DNA from: Chitinilyticum litopenaei DSM 21440
Lineage (GTDB): Bacteria > Pseudomonadota > Gammaproteobacteria > Burkholderiales > Chitinibacteraceae
Length of the DNA stretch: 64,000 nucleotides
NCBI RefSeq assembly: GCF_000428145.1
Contig: NZ_ATZJ01000018.1
Coordinates: forward strand, 11,817-75,816
Direction: 5' to 3'
Both the position numbers and the translations under genes were made by a program. Positions within the stretch are counted from its first letter, which is position 1, and each line of letters begins with the position of its first letter. Below the pieces are notes generated by a model. It made no database searches and was not told the origin of the DNA. It worked only from the letters and a program-made list of their open reading frames with translations. Shown piece by piece: positions 24,958 to 33,883 of this stretch.

Positions 24958-26675
24958 CGACGGCAAACTTGCCGCGCCTGCGCTTGGGCGCCTTGCTGGT
25001 CGGCAAGGGCGACATCACCGAAGACCAGCTGCGCATCGCCCTGCTGGAGCAGCCGGGTTCCGGACTGCCGCTCGGTCGCCTGCTGGTAAGACTGGGCTTT
25101 CTGGATGAGGCGGCCTTGCGTGTGGCGCTGGCGGCGCAACTGGGCTGCGCGAGCATCGAACTGGCCCGGGTCGTGCCTGACCCGCAGGCGCTCGCGCTGC
25201 TCGGCAAGGACGCCGCCCGGCGCCTTCTGACCCTGCCGCTGGCGCTGGATCGCCCGGCGCGCCGCTGGCGGCTGGCCATGGTCAATCCCAACGACCTGCA
25301 GGCGCTGGATCAGTTGCGCGCACTGTCGCAGGGCTGCGAGATCGAAGTTCTGCTGGCCGGCGAGGCCGAACTGCTGCAGGGCATTGAGCGCAGCTATGGC
25401 TGCGAACTGGCAATTGACGGCATTCTGCAAGAGATCGAAACCGGCGCAAGCGCGCCAGCGACGGCCACCGGCGGGTACGGCGAAGCCCTGCAGCCGGTGG
25501 TGCGGCTGATCGATGCCCTGCTGGCCGACGCCGTGTTGCGCGGCGCTTCCGATGTGCATTTCGAGCCGGAAGAGCACTTTGTGCGCATCCGCTACCGGAT
25601 CGACGGCCTCCTGCAGCAGGTACGGGCGCTGCACCGCAGTTTCTGGCCCGCCATGGTGGTGCGGCTGAAGGTACTGGCCGCGCTGGATATCGCCGAAACC
25701 CGGCTGGCGCAGGACGGGCGGCTGTCACGCACCCTCAACGGTCATGAAACGGATTTTCGCGTTGCCAGCCAGCCCACGCTCTGGGGCGAAAATCTGGTGC
25801 TGCGCATTCTCGATCGCCGCAAGGGCCTGGTGCCGCTGGATGCGCTGGGACTCGACGCCGCCAGCCTGCATCGCCTGCGGCTGATGATCGCCCGCCCGGA
25901 AGGCATCATTCTGGTGACCGGGCCAACCGGCTCCGGCAAGACCACCACGCTGTATTCCATCCTTGCGCAGCTCAATACCACCGACGTCAATATCATGACG
26001 CTGGAAGATCCGGTCGAATACCCGTTGCCGCAAGTCCGCCAGACGGCGATCAACGACGCCGCCGGCATCGGTTTTGCCAACGGCATCCGTTCACTGATGC
26101 GCCAGGACCCGGATGTGATCCTGGTTGGCGAAATCCGCGACCGCGATACCGCCGACATGGCGTTTCGCGCCGCCATGACCGGCCATCAGGTTTACACCAC
26201 CCTGCATGCCGGCTCGGCACTGGGCGTCATTCCGCGCCTGTTCGACATCGGCATCCAGCCCGATGTGCTGGCCGGCAACATCATCGGGATCGTTGCGCAA
26301 AGGCTGGTGCGCAACCTGTGCCCGCATTGCCGCGAGGCCTATGTGGCCGATGCCTTCGAGCGGCAGCTGCTGGCCCACGCCGATGCCGCGCCCCTGACAC
26401 TCTATCGCGCGCGTGGTTGCGCTGCCTGTGCCGGGCAGGGTTACAAGGGGCGCAGCGCCATCATGGAAGTCCTGAAGATCAATGCCGAGCTGGATGCGCT
26501 GATTGCCCGGCGCGCCACGCTCCACGAATTGCGCGAGGCGGCCGTGCGGCTGGGAGTGAGCACGCTGGCCGAGCTGGCCTGTCAGCGGGTGCTCGCTGGT
26601 GAGACATCACTGGAAGAAATCGCGCGCGTCGTCGATCTGACCGATCGGGTCAGTGCCTGGCAGGTGGCGGCATGA
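24954..26675 (+). CDS. mshE: MSHA-type pilus assembly ATPase MshE with c-di-GMP-type N domain
   Basis: A 573-residue GspE/PilB-family ATPase that would power pilus extension. The first 64 residues carry two adjacent MshEN motifs: RLGALLVGKGDITEDQLRIA (from Arg10 to Gln33) and LGRLLVRLGFLDEAALRVAL (40-62). In Vibrio MshE this pattern binds cyclic di-GMP. Walker A GPTGSGKTTTLY lies near residue 322, Walker B DPDVILVGEIRDRD, His box TTLHAGSA, and zinc motif CPHC ... CAAC near the end. A GGEEF diguanylate cyclase is encoded at 49705-51486, though a link between the two is inference. Confidence 0.92.
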   Translation: MTTANLPRLRLGALLVGKGDITEDQLRIALLEQPGSGLPLGRLLVRLGFLDEAALRVALAAQLGCASIELARVVPDPQALALLGKDAARRLLTLPLALDRPARRWRLAMVNPNDLQALDQLRALSQGCEIEVLLAGEAELLQGIERSYGCELAIDGILQEIETGASAPATATGGYGEALQPVVRLIDALLADAVLRGASDVHFEPEEHFVRIRYRIDGLLQQVRALHRSFWPAMVVRLKVLAALDIAETRLAQDGRLSRTLNGHETDFRVASQPTLWGENLVLRILDRRKGLVPLDALGLDAASLHRLRLMIARPEGIILVTGPTGSGKTTTLYSILAQLNTTDVNIMTLEDPVEYPLPQVRQTAINDAAGIGFANGIRSLMRQDPDVILVGEIRDRDTADMAFRAAMTGHQVYTTLHAGSALGVIPRLFDIGIQPDVLAGNIIGIVAQRLVRNLCPHCREAYVADAFERQLLAHADAAPLTLYRARGCAACAGQGYKGRSAIMEVLKINAELDALIARRATLHELREAAVRLGVSTLAELACQRVLAGETSLEEIARVVDLTDRVSAWQVAA

Positions 26676-27865
26676 AGGCGTATCGCTACCGCGCAGTCGA
26701 TGCCGCCGGAGGCCTTCAGCAGGGCGAGCTGCAGGCACCCGATCTGGTGACGCTGGAGCGACGGCTTGCCGGCATGGGGCTGACGCTGCTTCGCGCCTGC
26801 CCGGCGGCTTTCTGGCGTTTGCCGGGTCGGGTGGCCGCACGCCGCGATCTGCTGACCCTGTGCTACCAGCTGGAGCAGCTGCTGCGTGGCGGCGTGCCCC
26901 TGCTTGATGCTTTGACGGAGCTGCAGCCGACGCTGTCGCCAGCACTGCGCGGCATCGTCGCGGCGCTGATCGATGACATCAATGCCGGAGCGACACTGTC
27001 GCAGGCGCTGGGCAGGCATCCCGCCGCATTCGATGCGGTGTTCGTCAATCTGGTGGGGGCCGGCGAAACCGCGGGGCGCCTGCCGGACATGCTGGCCAGC
27101 ATCGCCGGGCAATTGCAGTGGCTGGACGAACTGGCGGCGCATGGCCAGCGCGCCTTGCTTTACCCGGCCTTTGCCGGGCTGGTGGTACTGGGCGTGCTGG
27201 TGTTCATGCAACTGTATCTGCTGCCCCAGCTCGCCGGTTTCATTGCTGCGATGCAGTCGACCCTGCCCTGGTACACCCGCGTGCTGATTGCCGGTGGCGA
27301 CTTCCTGCGTGCGCATGGCGCCGCCGTCCTGTTTGTGCTGGCGGCCATGGTGCTGCTGCTGCGCTGGCGCATCCGCCGGGATCGCGCGCTGTTGCTGTGG
27401 TTGCATGCGCGTGCACTGAAGGTCTGGTTGCTGGGCCCCATCGTGCACCAGCTGCTGCTCGCCCGTCTGGCGCGGCATCTTGCCCTGCTGTATCGCGCCG
27501 GCATCCCGGTGCTGGATTGCCTGGAGATTCTCCAGGGCCTGATCGGCAACCGGGCGCTGGCGGCGGCGGTCACCGTCATCGGTGAAGACATCCGCGCCGG
27601 CTCGGGCATGACGGCCGCGTTTGCGCGCAGCGGTTTTTTCCCGCCGCTGATGCTGCGCCTGCTGCGCATCGGCGAAAGTACCGGCCGGCTGGATGATGCC
27701 CTGCTGCAGGTCGCCCATTTTCACGAGCACGATGCCAGGGCTGCCATCGGGCGCATTCAGGCGCTGATCGAACCGGTGCTGACGGTCGTGCTGGGCCTGC
27801 TCTTGCTGTGGCTGATGGCGGCCGTGCTCGGGCCGGTATTCGCTACGCTGGGGCAGCTGCGATGA
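26672..27865 (+). CDS. mshG: MSHA-type platform protein MshG (GspF/PilC family)
   Basis: A 397-residue polytopic inner-membrane protein with two GspF domains: VFVNLVGAGETAGRLPDML near residue 123 and LRLLRIGESTGRLDDALLQ near 328. Hydrophobic segments near 165-190, 212-232 and 370-392. It starts MKAYRYRAVDAAG, a typical PilC/MshG opening. Overlaps mshE and the next gene by four bases each. Confidence 0.9.
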   Translation: MKAYRYRAVDAAGGLQQGELQAPDLVTLERRLAGMGLTLLRACPAAFWRLPGRVAARRDLLTLCYQLEQLLRGGVPLLDALTELQPTLSPALRGIVAALIDDINAGATLSQALGRHPAAFDAVFVNLVGAGETAGRLPDMLASIAGQLQWLDELAAHGQRALLYPAFAGLVVLGVLVFMQLYLLPQLAGFIAAMQSTLPWYTRVLIAGGDFLRAHGAAVLFVLAAMVLLLRWRIRRDRALLLWLHARALKVWLLGPIVHQLLLARLARHLALLYRAGIPVLDCLEILQGLIGNRALAAAVTVIGEDIRAGSGMTAAFARSGFFPPLMLRLLRIGESTGRLDDALLQVAHFHEHDARAAIGRIQALIEPVLTVVLGLLLLWLMAAVLGPVFATLGQLR

Positions 27866-29394
27866 GGCGCCCGGTCTGCGTGCTGGTGCTTGGCAATGCC
27901 GGGCTGATGCTGTGGCAGGTGCGCGAACGCACGCCAGTGTTGCTGGACCGGTTTCTGCTGGATCCGTCGGCATTGCCATCCAGCGGCATCGAGGGCCTGC
28001 GCCCCTGGCTGCCGCGCCTGCGTGCAGCGGTCTGGCATCTGCTGGTCGATCAGCTTGCCGACGAATTCCGCCTCGAAGCGCTGCCCGTACTGGGGCGTGC
28101 CGACCGCGATGCCCTGCTGCAGCGGCGACTGCAGCAGCAGGTGTCGCCGTATCGCAGCGCGCAGGCGGCCGGTCGTGCGGATGGCAAGCCGCGCTATCTG
28201 CTCAGTGCGCTGGGCCGGCCCGCCCTGCTGGATGCCCTGCTTGATGCCTTGCAGGCGGCCGGCTGTGCGCTGGCCGGGGTTCATGCGCTGGCGGACGTGC
28301 TGGCCGGCTGGCGCCGCCGTGCTGACGGCGAGGCTGACCTCCTGCTTGGCAGCATCGTGCCGGGGCAATGCCGGCAGGCCTGTCTCAGCGCTGGCGAGCT
28401 GGTGTTTTCGCGTCAGGGGCCAGGCGCTGCAGACGGGACGGATGTGCGCCAGGTCGCCGCCTTGCTGGCGGCCGAATTGCGCCAGAGCAGGCAGTATCTC
28501 GCGGGGCAGCGGCTGTTGCCGCCGACAGGCGTGCTGCAGGCCTGCGTGTTTGCCGGGGCAAGCGAAACAGAAGCTCTGCAGCAGGCGCTGAGCGCCGAGA
28601 TCACGGTAGCGGCCGAGCAGATCGCCGTGCAGGTGCTGGCGGCGGAAACGGCAGGCGGGTGGCTGGCGCAGGCCGTGCTGGACATTGCCGCTGGCCGGGT
28701 GTCCGCCCGCCACACGCCTGCCGGCAGGCTCAGGACTTACCGGCTGCGGCAACTCAATCGCGGCTTGCTGATTACTGCAGGTCTGGTCATGCTTGTGGCC
28801 TTCGCGGGGGCGGCCGTCTGGCAGGCCCGCACGGGGCAGCAAGAGGCTGGCCACGATGCGGTCGCGCTGGCATCCGCCCGGCAGGCCTTGCAGCAGGCCA
28901 GGGCTGGGCTGGCGGCCTACCCCGGTCTGGACGCCCGGCATGTAGCCGGCGCGGCCTGGTGGCATGCACAGCTGGCCGCCCGTCCGGCCGACCCGGAGCG
29001 GGCTGCCCGCGAGCTCAGTGTCATCCTGCTGGATTACCCCGAGCTGCAGATCGATGCGCTGGACTGGCAGCTCGACCAGCCCTTTGCCGCCACAGCCGTG
29101 GCCACACCGCCGGCCGCTGCGCCGCAAGCCAGAGATCTGCCGGCATTGCCGCAAGGAGAGTATCTGCTGCTTGACGGCCGCCTGCTGGCCGGGCCTGCCG
29201 ACTACCGCTGGGGGCTTGCCCGCTTCGAGTCCTTGCTGGCCCGCCTTGTTGCGGAAGGCTATGGCGAGCCGACGGTCTTGCGCTGGCCTATCGATTTGCG
29301 AACGGAGGGCCAGCTGGAGCAGCCCGCAGTCGCAGCAGGGCAGGCGCACCGTTTCCAGCTGCAGATTGCCCGGCTTCCGGGAGTCCGGCCATGA
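27862..29394 (+). CDS. PilM/PilN- or MshI-like platform protein
   Basis: A 510-residue protein from the ATG at 27862, which overlaps the mshG stop; an earlier start in the same frame lies inside mshG. A cytoplasmic region of about 295 residues precedes one transmembrane segment (about 300-322, GLLITAGLVMLVAFAGAAVW) and a periplasmic domain with an Ala/Gln-rich helix. The layout resembles GspL or fused PilM-PilN, and in MSHA clusters corresponds to MshI. Sequence motifs are weak, so the identification rests on position and topology. Confidence 0.6.
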   Translation: MRRPVCVLVLGNAGLMLWQVRERTPVLLDRFLLDPSALPSSGIEGLRPWLPRLRAAVWHLLVDQLADEFRLEALPVLGRADRDALLQRRLQQQVSPYRSAQAAGRADGKPRYLLSALGRPALLDALLDALQAAGCALAGVHALADVLAGWRRRADGEADLLLGSIVPGQCRQACLSAGELVFSRQGPGAADGTDVRQVAALLAAELRQSRQYLAGQRLLPPTGVLQACVFAGASETEALQQALSAEITVAAEQIAVQVLAAETAGGWLAQAVLDIAAGRVSARHTPAGRLRTYRLRQLNRGLLITAGLVMLVAFAGAAVWQARTGQQEAGHDAVALASARQALQQARAGLAAYPGLDARHVAGAAWWHAQLAARPADPERAARELSVILLDYPELQIDALDWQLDQPFAATAVATPPAAAPQARDLPALPQGEYLLLDGRLLAGPADYRWGLARFESLLARLVAEGYGEPTVLRWPIDLRTEGQLEQPAVAAGQAHRFQLQIARLPGVRP

Positions 29395-29987
29395 AGCTGG
29401 GAGGTGTTCCGCGAGGCGATCTGCGTCTTCTTGCTCCGGGCCTGCTGGCGCTGGCACTGGCCATCACGCTGGCCACCGTCCTGGCTGTTGCACTGCTGCG
29501 GCAGTCACAGCACGGGCAACAGGCGCAGCGCGTCCATACGCAGGAGCTGGATGACCTGCGCCAGCAGCTGGCACAGACCCGCCGGCATGCCGACTGGCTG
29601 GCGCGCCATGCCGCTGAGTTCCGGGCCTTGCAGGTGCAGAATCTGCTGGAGCACGAACACCGCCTGCACTGGCTGGAGCAGCTCGATGCCCTGCAGCTGG
29701 CGCAACCGGCCCTGCAATTGCGCTACAGCATCGCCGCACGCCGCATCGTGTCGACCGCGCCCGGCGAAGGCGAGGCGGCGCTCATGGCCAGCGCGATGAC
29801 GCTGAACTACCTGGCCCGCGACGAAGAAGACTTCTCGCGGGTGCATGCGCGCCTGCAGGCCTTGCCGGGGCGGCTACTGCCACGGCAATGCCGGCTTGCC
29901 CGCCAGGCCGCATCCGGGTTCACGGTGAGTTGCCGTTATGACTGGCTGACCATTGCGCCACTGCCTCCATCGGGAGCGACGCCATGA
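29391..29987 (+). CDS. PilO/MshJ-like platform protein
   Basis: A 198-residue protein with one N-terminal transmembrane segment (about 15-36, LALALAITLATVLAVALL), a coiled coil (about 37-75, QELDDLRQQLAQTRR) and a small C-terminal domain with two cysteines. This matches the GspM/PilO/MshJ type of periplasmic partner. Overlaps both neighbours. Confidence 0.6.
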   Translation: MKLGGVPRGDLRLLAPGLLALALAITLATVLAVALLRQSQHGQQAQRVHTQELDDLRQQLAQTRRHADWLARHAAEFRALQVQNLLEHEHRLHWLEQLDALQLAQPALQLRYSIAARRIVSTAPGEGEAALMASAMTLNYLARDEEDFSRVHARLQALPGRLLPRQCRLARQAASGFTVSCRYDWLTIAPLPPSGATP

Positions 29988-30322
29988 AGCGCTTGCTGTT
30001 GCTGCTGGGCCTGTGCTGTTGTGCCCAGCTCGGCGCCGCCGGCCCGCAGTGGGGGCGGCTCTTCCTGACTCCCGCCGAACGTTTGCACAGCGCACCGGCG
30101 ACGGAGGCCGCCGGGGCAGCAGGCGTGACGGCGAGTGGCGTCGCCGCCGCGCCGCGCCGTTTTGACGGCATGCTGCAGCGCTCGCAGGGCCGGCCCTTGT
30201 ACTGGGTTGACGGCCAGCCGCAGCGTCAGCCGCCGCCAGCGCGCGTGCGCCCCGGAGAAATCTGGGGGGAGGCGGCATCGGGCGCTGCCGCCTTCCCGCG
30301 CATCCGGCTTGGCCAGCCATGA
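29984..30322 (+). CDS. Small exported protein, MshK/PilP-like by position
   Basis: A 112-residue protein with a signal peptide (MKRLLLLLGLCCCAQLGAAG), then the motif WGRLFLTPAERLHS and RPLYWVDGQPQ, ending in RVRPGEIW. The LTP-x-ER and VNG/VDGQ patterns occur in MshK-type proteins that act near the secretin. Cys residues in the signal could form a lipobox (LCCCAQ), but it is not canonical. Confidence 0.6.
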   Translation: MKRLLLLLGLCCCAQLGAAGPQWGRLFLTPAERLHSAPATEAAGAAGVTASGVAAAPRRFDGMLQRSQGRPLYWVDGQPQRQPPPARVRPGEIWGEAASGAAAFPRIRLGQP

Positions 30323-31602
30323 ACCGCACGCGCGCCCGGCAGCACGGTGCCGCCCTCCTCTTGCTGCTTTTTATCGTCGTACTGGGAACGCTGAGCCTGC
30401 TGCTGGGCGCGACCGGCAGGCAGGACGCTGATGTCCGGCGCCGGCAGCAGAGCATGGCCGCGCTGCAGCAGGCCAGACAGGCCCTGATCGACTGGTCCGT
30501 GGCGCAGGCGGGCAATGCCGGTGTGGGCAATTGCGCCGGCGGCGGCACCGGACAGGCCTGCAATCCCTTCGAGCTGCCATGTCCGGACCGCAATGCCCCC
30601 AATCTGCTCGCCGCCGGTTCCTCCAGCCTGCCCTGCAATGGTGGGGCTGCGACGCGCAGTGGCCGTCTGCCCTGGCGCACGCTGGACTTGCCGCCGCTGG
30701 TCGACGGTTACGGCGAGTCGCTGTGGCTGGTGGTCGATGCGGCTTATGCCAAGCGCAATGGCGCCAATGAGGCGCGCAAGGTCAATCACGATGCGCTGGC
30801 GACGCTGGAGGTGTTCGACGCCAGCGGGCAGTGCCTGACGCCGCCCGGACAGCGCGCGGTGGCGGTCGTGTTTGCGCCCGGTCCGCCGCTGGCTGGCCAG
30901 AGTCGCCCCGCCAATAGCGCCGCCGACTATCTGGATGCCGCCGGCGGGCGCGACAATGCCGTGGCAACCGGGCCCTTTCATGTTCCGCCTGCCGGCAGCG
31001 GGCAGGCCAACGACCAGTTGCTCATCATCACCGCCGCCGATCTCGAGCGGGCGGTGCAGCAGCGGCTCGGCCGCGAAGTCGCCGGCATTCTGGCTGCCCA
31101 CTGGCAGCGTCATGGCCGCTATCCGGCGCCGGCGGACTGGACGCAGCCCGTCTGTCGCGACGCCAATCCCGTGTCCTTCTGCGACCCGGGGCCGGTGACG
31201 CGCTGTCGCGGCATCCTGCCCAGGCGTTATCCCGGTGACACGCCGGAGTATCCGGGCGCGGGCTGGTTTGTGCAGAATGTCTGGCACCGCACCGTGTATC
31301 TGGCCGTCGGCGCCGGCAATGACGCGGCCTGCAGTGACCCGCAGGTCGCGGGGGTGAGCGGCGCGTTTGACGCGCTCTTCCTTCTGCCCGGCCCGCCGCA
31401 GGGCAGCCAGACCCGGCTGGCCGGCACGGCACTGCGCAGCGACCTGACGCTGGCCGAGCTCTTTGAAGACCCCGAAAATCAGGATGGCTGGGATGCTGCC
31501 AGCCCGGGGCGCGACCAGTATGTCCTGCCGGCGGCGGGCAGCAATGACCGGCTCTATCTGTGCCGACTGGGAGAGTGCCGTGAAGCGCGCCACTGGCCCT
31601 GA
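30319..31602 (+). CDS. PilX/GspK-like large pilin-related protein, unknown
   Basis: A 427-residue protein with an N-terminal hydrophobic helix after a short basic leader (RQHG/AALLLLLFIVVLGTLSLL) and no Glu at +5, as in PilX and GspK. The rest is a large extracytoplasmic domain rich in cysteines (at least ten), with the motif LPCPDRNAPN soon after a helix QQARQALIDWSVAQAG. The following pilin-like gene shares the same helix-then-LPCP layout. I do not recognise the family. The size and disulfide potential suggest a pilus-tip protein, which is inference. Confidence 0.6.
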   Translation: MNRTRARQHGAALLLLLFIVVLGTLSLLLGATGRQDADVRRRQQSMAALQQARQALIDWSVAQAGNAGVGNCAGGGTGQACNPFELPCPDRNAPNLLAAGSSSLPCNGGAATRSGRLPWRTLDLPPLVDGYGESLWLVVDAAYAKRNGANEARKVNHDALATLEVFDASGQCLTPPGQRAVAVVFAPGPPLAGQSRPANSAADYLDAAGGRDNAVATGPFHVPPAGSGQANDQLLIITAADLERAVQQRLGREVAGILAAHWQRHGRYPAPADWTQPVCRDANPVSFCDPGPVTRCRGILPRRYPGDTPEYPGAGWFVQNVWHRTVYLAVGAGNDAACSDPQVAGVSGAFDALFLLPGPPQGSQTRLAGTALRSDLTLAELFEDPENQDGWDAASPGRDQYVLPAAGSNDRLYLCRLGECREARHWP

Positions 31603-32311
31603 TCGCTGCCGCCATGGCGGCTTTACCCTGGTCGAAATGGCCGTGGTGCTGCTGGTGGCCGGCCTGCTGCTGGGCATGGCGCTCGGGCCGCTGACCGCCC
31701 AGCTGGAAGCCCGCAGGCATGCCGAAACCCGCGCGGCACTGGCGCAGGCGCAGGAAGCGCTGACCGGCTATCTGCTGATCAACAAACGCCTGCCTTGCCC
31801 CGCCGATCCGGCCCTGGCCGACACGCAGGGCGCCGCCGGTCTGGAAGACGGCGGCCGTGATGCACTGGGCCAGTGTGCGCGACTGGAGGGCGCACTGCCC
31901 TGGCTGGAGCTGGGCGTGCCGCAGCTGGATGGCTGGGGGCGGCGTTTCACCTATCGCCTCAGCCCGGCATTCAGCCGTCAGAGCGGCGCGCTGGCCTGCG
32001 GCTCGGCCGCCCATGCTCAACCCTGCTTTGCCCTGACCAGCGCCGGCGTGCTTACCGTGCGGCGCGTGGCGGGAGCCAATCTGGCCACCAGCCTGCCGGC
32101 CGTGCTGCTGTCGCATGGCGCAAACGGCGCGGGCGCCTGGCAGGCCGATGGCAGCCAGCTCCCCGGCGCGCAGGGGGACGAGCTGGAGAATGCCGATGGC
32201 GATACGTTGTTTGTCGGGCGCAATGCCGACGAGGGCTTTGATGATCTGGTCGTCTGGTTGGCGACGCCGCCGCTGATGAGCCGGCTGGTCAGTAGCGGCG
32301 CACTGCCCTGA
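31580..32311 (+). CDS. Type IV pilin-like protein with prepilin cleavage site
   Basis: A 243-residue prepilin-like protein. Start chosen at the GTG at 31580, which yields a leader ending RHGG/FTLVEMAVVLLVAGLLLG with Glu at +5; it overlaps the previous gene by 23 bases. An ATG in the same frame upstream would give an implausibly long leader. After the helix comes ALAQAQEALTGYLLINKRLPCPADP, a pattern of large pseudopilin-like proteins. It ends the MSHA-type operon; a small abundant MshA-type major pilin is not seen. Confidence 0.75.
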   Translation: MKRATGPDRCRHGGFTLVEMAVVLLVAGLLLGMALGPLTAQLEARRHAETRAALAQAQEALTGYLLINKRLPCPADPALADTQGAAGLEDGGRDALGQCARLEGALPWLELGVPQLDGWGRRFTYRLSPAFSRQSGALACGSAAHAQPCFALTSAGVLTVRRVAGANLATSLPAVLLSHGANGAGAWQADGSQLPGAQGDELENADGDTLFVGRNADEGFDDLVVWLATPPLMSRLVSSGALP

Positions 32312-32344
32312 CCTGGCCGTTTTGAGAAGCAAAAGCCCTAAACA

Positions 32345-32405
32345 GTCAACGCAGAGGCGCAGAGGAAAGACAAAAGCCGTGTTTTTTTTGCGTCGCTGCG
32401 TTGAG
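32345..32405. repeat. ACCACAGAG-type intergenic inverted repeat, copy 5 (short)
   Basis: Arms GTCAACGCAGAGGCGCAGAG (32345-32364) and GCGTCGCTGCGTTGAG (32390-32405) with a T8 run between them. CAACGCAG subtype, reduced. It lies after the pilus operon and before the convergent ABC importer genes, where termination would be expected. Confidence 0.55.
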
Positions 32406-32430
32406 CCTGGTTCTGGAGTGGAATTCCATG

Positions 32431-32477
32431 GGTATGGCCGTCAGGGTCAATAAGCTAATGGGTTGCGTGCTTATACC
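32431..32477. repeat. 47-bp GGTAT/ATACC repeat, exact ends
   Basis: GGTAT at 32431 and ATACC at 32473; internal pairing is weak. Intergenic, ten bases from the stop of the convergent gltL-like gene. Confidence 0.55.
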
Positions 32478-32486
32478 TGCGGCTGT

Positions 32487-33215
32487 TTAGTGCTGGAGTA
32501 TCTTCGACAGGAACTGCTGGGCGCGTTCCGAGCGGGGCGCGCCGAAGAAATCATCCTTGGCGGCATCCTCGACGATCTGGCCCTGGTCCATGAAGATGAC
32601 CCGGTGTGCAACGCGGCGGGCGAAGCCCATTTCGTGCGTCACGCACATCATCGTCATGCCTTCGGCGGCCAGCTGCGTCATCACGTCGAGCACTTCGTTG
32701 ATCATTTCCGGGTCCAGCGCCGACGTCGGCTCGTCGAAGAGCATGGCGATCGGGTCCATGGCCAGCGCGCGGGCAATGGCGACCCGCTGCTGCTGGCCGC
32801 CGGAAAGCTGGCCGGGAAACTTGGCGGCATGTGCCTTCAGGCCGACGCGATCAAGCAGCTGCAGGCCCTTTTCCCGCGCTTCGTCGGCATTGCGTCCCAG
32901 CACCTTGATTTGCGCTAGACACAGGTTTTCGGTAATCGACAGGTGCGGAAACAGCTCGAAATGCTGGAAAACCATGCCCACGCGCGAGCGCAGCTTCGGC
33001 AGGTTGGTGCCGGGTGCGCCGACCGAGGTGCCGTCGACCAGAATGCTGCCGGACTGGAAAGGCTCAAGCCCGTTCACGCACTTGATCAGCGTCGATTTGC
33101 CGGAGCCGGACGGCCCGCACACCACCACGACCTCGCCCTTGGCGATGCGCGTCGTGCAGTCGGTGAGCACCTGGAACTGGCCGTACCACTTGCTGACTTT
33201 GTCGATCTCAATCAT
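32487..33215 (-). CDS. gltL: Amino-acid ABC importer ATPase (GltL/GlnQ family)
   Basis: A 242-residue ATPase of a polar amino-acid importer. ATG at 33215 (MIEIDKVSKWYGQFQVL); the longer frame upstream is not conserved. Walker A GPSGSGKST near residue 36, signature LSGGQQQR, Walker B AMLFDEPTSALDPEM, switch VTHEMGFA. It is the last gene after gltI-gltJ-gltK and most similar to GltL of glutamate/aspartate systems. A paralogous ATPase gene lies upstream of gltI at 35809-36570. Confidence 0.9.
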   Translation of the reverse strand: MIEIDKVSKWYGQFQVLTDCTTRIAKGEVVVVCGPSGSGKSTLIKCVNGLEPFQSGSILVDGTSVGAPGTNLPKLRSRVGMVFQHFELFPHLSITENLCLAQIKVLGRNADEAREKGLQLLDRVGLKAHAAKFPGQLSGGQQQRVAIARALAMDPIAMLFDEPTSALDPEMINEVLDVMTQLAAEGMTMMCVTHEMGFARRVAHRVIFMDQGQIVEDAAKDDFFGAPRSERAQQFLSKILQH

Positions 33216-33228
33216 GGAATTGTCCTTG

Positions 33229-33882
33229 CTAGCGGATGACCGCAATGCGCTTGTGCAGGCGCTTGAGCAGCATCGAAATCGGGAAACACACGCAGAAATA
33301 GGCGATGGCGGCAAAGGTGTACATCTCGGTCATCGCGCCGTTATTGCTGGCGACGACGCTGGTGCTGCCCATGAAGTCCTTGATGCCGATGATGGTGACC
33401 AGCGAGGTGTCCTGAAAGAGCACCACCGTCTGCGTCAGCATCACCGGCAGCATGTTGCGCAGGGCCTGCGGCAGGATCACATAGCGCATGGTTTGCGGAT
33501 AGGTGAGCCCGAGCGCATAGGCGGCCGCGAGCTGGCCACGGGAAATCGACTGGATGCCGGCGCGGATGATTTCGCTGAAATACGCCGCCTCGAAGAGGGT
33601 GAAGGTGATGAACACCGACTTGTCCGGCCCGATCTGGAAGCCGAAATAGGGAATCAGGAAATAGAACCAGAAGATCACCAGCACCAGCGGCACCGAGCGG
33701 AACAGGTTCACATAGGCGGCCGAGAGCAGCGACAGCGGCTTGAAGGCAGACAGGCGCGCCAGCGCCAGCAGGCAGCCCAGCACGATGCCGCCCAGGGTGG
33801 CGAAGGCGGTCAGCTGCAGCGAGTAGAGCATGCCCTCGGTGAGCAGCTCGCGGTTGTCCAGCACCAGTTGCAGGTCGATCAT
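33229..33882 (-). CDS. gltK: Glutamate/aspartate ABC permease GltK
   Basis: A 217-residue inner-membrane permease of the His/Glu/Gln family. ATG at 33882, one base from the gltJ stop. The permease motif EAAYFSEIIRAGIQSISRGQ near residue 100 and about five transmembrane segments are visible (GMLYSLQLTAFATLGGIVLG, LFRSVPLVLVIFWFYF). Works with GltJ as a heterodimer. Confidence 0.9.
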   Translation of the reverse strand: MIDLQLVLDNRELLTEGMLYSLQLTAFATLGGIVLGCLLALARLSAFKPLSLLSAAYVNLFRSVPLVLVIFWFYFLIPYFGFQIGPDKSVFITFTLFEAAYFSEIIRAGIQSISRGQLAAAYALGLTYPQTMRYVILPQALRNMLPVMLTQTVVLFQDTSLVTIIGIKDFMGSTSVVASNNGAMTEMYTFAAIAYFCVCFPISMLLKRLHKRIAVIR

Positions 33883-33883
33883 G

